A stretch of 64,000 nucleotides of DNA, from positions 1,952,402 through 2,016,401 of the forward strand of contig PTFA01000017.1 of NCBI GenBank assembly GCA_003342895.1. The letters are read 5' to 3'. Shown in pieces: positions 61,601-64,000 of the stretch. This DNA comes from Casuarius casuarius. Taxonomy: Eukaryota > Chordata > Aves > Casuariiformes > Casuariidae. The translations under genes were made by a program, and so were the position numbers. Below the pieces are notes generated by a model. It saw only the letters and a program-made list of their open reading frames with translations. It did not search any database and was not told the origin of the DNA. Position 1 is the first letter of the stretch; the number at the start of each line of letters is the position of its first letter.

Positions 61601-64000
61601 TACTCATTTTCTGCTGAAAAACGGGTCCCATTTTTAACTTACTTGTAGTTATTTTCTTTTTTATATTCCGAAAATTTTGGCCCTTTTCCTGGTTGATTAA
61701 AGTGCTGTGATCGAACGCAAACGTTTTATTGCTAGCACATTGTGCATTTATTGTTTGCTGGAAGATGAGCTATTGAGAGGGTTTTTTTTCAGTCTGCTTG
61801 TTTTTGCATATTTTTAAACTAAACGTTTAAACCTGAGACTTGTTTTGAAATAAGACTTTTTTTTTGTTTTTTAAACTGAGCTAATAATCTTGAAATAAAC
61901 CAACTCAACATACAGTCTATGTAAGTTGTAATTTCATCGCAATTAAATAAGTCATGATTTATAGATTATACCTATTTGGAGCTCAAATCATTGTATATGT
62001 TCCTTAATACAAACATGTGCCGTTTATTCAATATCTAATGAAGCAATAGTTGGTTTGTGACAGGACAGTAATTTTCACAATTACTAATTTTTGGTGTTGG
62101 AGGTGAAGGAGCAGCATCCAGAACAGATGATCTCCCAAAGAAATAAGGATGATATTTTCAGCCATTGCCAGCCCTTGATAGTGTAGAAAAGTTGATCAGC
62201 AGAATTGTTTTTTTACACAGTGAGAAGAGGGAAGACTTCTAAAAATCTCAGCCCACACACTAAATATGAAGGGGATTTATAAGTTACTATGTATAAATAT
62301 TGTACAGAAGAAGTTAGAAAAATGGAGATCATTGTCTATCAGGGAACAGTGAGATACAACATTTGATTTCTTTGGTGCTATACTCAATGGTATCTCTGCC
62401 AGGAGGCAGACTATCTTTCTCTTTATGTACAGCACTGAAGGCTTGCATTACTAACTGGTTTAACTGGGTGTGTGATTTCTCATCCCAAACATAGCAAACT
62501 AATTTTTGGAGTTACGGCTTTGCTGGTTGGTCTTCAGACAAGGTGATGTGCTGAAATACATGCAGGGTTCCTGACTTCTGCATACAGAAATGTATCTGTG
62601 TTACAGATGAAAATGCGTTTTTAGTTGCACAGATTCCACTATCCAAAAAGAGGCAAGAAATCTAGGTCAAAAAGATGAGACGTTAGTTGAATATGATTAA
62701 TACAGCTTCATGTATGCCATTTAAAAATACTTGAATACTTGAAAAATATTCTGAAAACTGCTTTGCTTTTTCAGTAGATCACTGCAGCTTTGTTTGCATC
62801 ACAAGACACATTGTACTACCGAGTTGGATTTGTTTTCTTCCTTTGCAGGAAGAGCTAATGCGTTGTTTCAGGTTTAAGAATAGAATTTATATACAAGTGT
62901 TTTTTGCATTGGCCTGAACTTAGTGTTCATTTAAGTAAACCTCAGACTAAATAATTCTAACATTCTGGTTGTTTGGGTTGCAAGGTTTCCTATTTTTTTA
63001 ATAGGAAGTAAAGATAGCGTTGCAACAGATCGTGATTTTGTTAGAACAGAGATACTGTACTGTATGGTTCATGAAGAGGGAATGTGGCATGGTCTTTATC
63101 TGTTAGAAATCATAATTCTAACCTGTAACAGACTCAGATCTGTAACAGGATGTCTCTGATACAGGTTTCTTCTTCCTCTGTATCTGTAGTAACTGCATGC
63201 CCTAAATTATTATTTCCCGTGACCAGTTTCTTTCTCTTGTCTAGTTTATTAATACATATAAAAAATCTGCTAGCCTCATGTCCACGCTTTCAGTCATCTT
63301 GACATTCTCCCATTGTTCATGGGGATTTTAAATGGTTGCTGCTTTACTGCAGGCTTAGATGGTATCATGAAAAAAAAGAGGGGTATGATGTGGCTGTAGG
63401 TGTTTGCCTTGGTATCCCCAAGGTGACAGAGGTAGGATATTGTTGGTAGTTGGTTGCGTGGTCATACTGACCCCATGCTCCAGGGCTAGTTACTATGAAT
63501 GCATAGTTTAGCTGGGTTTTACTTTTATTTTCTTTTAAATACCAGAGAATTGTCATAGGTCAAAATGATATTGGTGCTTCTAGTAATAGTGGAAAACCTC
63601 TCAGGTGTCTGGTTTTTTGGAGTCTTGCTCATGACTTAAAGAATCTGAGCTTGCAGTATTCAGGGTCTGAAAGGTGTTTCCCATTTTCTCTCCTCTCCGC
63701 TTTTGTCACATCAATCACATTTACACTTTTTCTGTGGCCTATTAAGGGTTTTTGGTTTTCACTTTCAGAATTTTCTGTTGAAAGTTTTAGATCTATTTTG
63801 AGATGTTTCAGTATTTGGTTTGGTGCTTGATGGCAGCATGCAGCAGATGTTGTATGGACTCTTCTGGATTAAACATCTCCATAAAGTCCTTTCAATGCCT
63901 GTGTTTCTGTGTTTCTCAGACACTTTGTGACGTGCTCTGCGTCATATCTTTCCTAGCACAGACTAAGCCTAGAGGATGCAAGTACATCTTCACTGACTGC
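55693..64000 (+). other. MAP3K15: MAP3K15 intron 3 (partial, continues past window)
   Basis: This is AT-rich intronic DNA from the GTAAGT donor to the window end. No exon encoding the expected next ASK segment was seen. There are A-rich low-complexity patches (for example 59003-59070) but no recognisable transposon or RNA gene. Confidence 0.7.
57454..57454. other. Ambiguous base (N)
   Basis: A single N lies in otherwise clean intronic sequence. It shows that the assembly contains unresolved bases, which matters when judging the indel in MAP3K15 exon 1. Confidence 1.

Noticed and set aside
63190..63240. An ATTATTATTTCCC stretch resembling the expected NYYF segment of MAP3K15 exon 4
   Set aside because: Reading it in any frame does not continue the conserved sequence and stops follow at once; there is no matching acceptor and donor.
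1..64000. CRISPR arrays, operons, prokaryotic promoters, tRNA and rRNA genes
   Set aside because: The window is a vertebrate nuclear locus. No regular spacer-repeat array and no tRNA cloverleaf or rRNA sequence was seen.

Overview
The window looks like part of a sauropsid genome, most probably a bird. It has long AT-rich introns with GT-AG splice sites, one GC-rich CpG-island promoter, low repeat density, and a 5'-truncated CR1 LINE with a typical avian-style 3' end. It carries two protein-coding genes head to tail on the + strand: the last third of SH3KBP1 (CIN85) and the first exons of MAP3K15 (ASK3). The same neighbours in the same relative orientation occur on human Xp22. The species cannot be fixed from the sequence alone.

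Layout. 1-19959: six terminal coding exons of SH3KBP1 (1664-1749, 12246-12355, 13660-13785, 16184-16455, 17907-17970, 19918-19959). They join in frame to give 232 residues ending in the C-terminal coiled coil. 19960 to about 20300, or about 20980 if a distal signal is used: 3' UTR. About 20980-34190: intergenic DNA with a CA microsatellite, a GC-rich islet at 23490-24110, an AT-rich inverted repeat at 28583-28654 and an LTR-like element at about 31650-32300. 34190-35450: CpG island of MAP3K15, preceded by a six-copy minisatellite. 34964-35223: MAP3K15 exon 1. 35224-52087: a 16.9 kb intron containing the CR1 copy (about 51057-51687). 52088-52227: exon 2. 52228-55668: intron with a degenerate retroelement that resembles the tyrosine-recombinase end of a DIRS-type element. 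55669-55692: a 24-nt exon 3. 55693-64000: intron; exon 4 was not found.

The two genes are not known to act in one pathway. SH3KBP1 is an endocytic and signalling adaptor. MAP3K15 is a stress-responsive MAP kinase kinase kinase. Their adjacency is conserved synteny, not an operon.

The observations most worth checking are three. First, a reading-frame break in MAP3K15 exon 1 is explained exactly by a 4-bp CTGC tandem duplication (35036-35043). Second, a DIRS-like fossil lies in MAP3K15 intron 2. Third, the promoter-proximal minisatellite repeats a MYB-type motif. I found no sign of a new multi-gene system. All homology calls come from recognising protein sequence by eye; no search was run.
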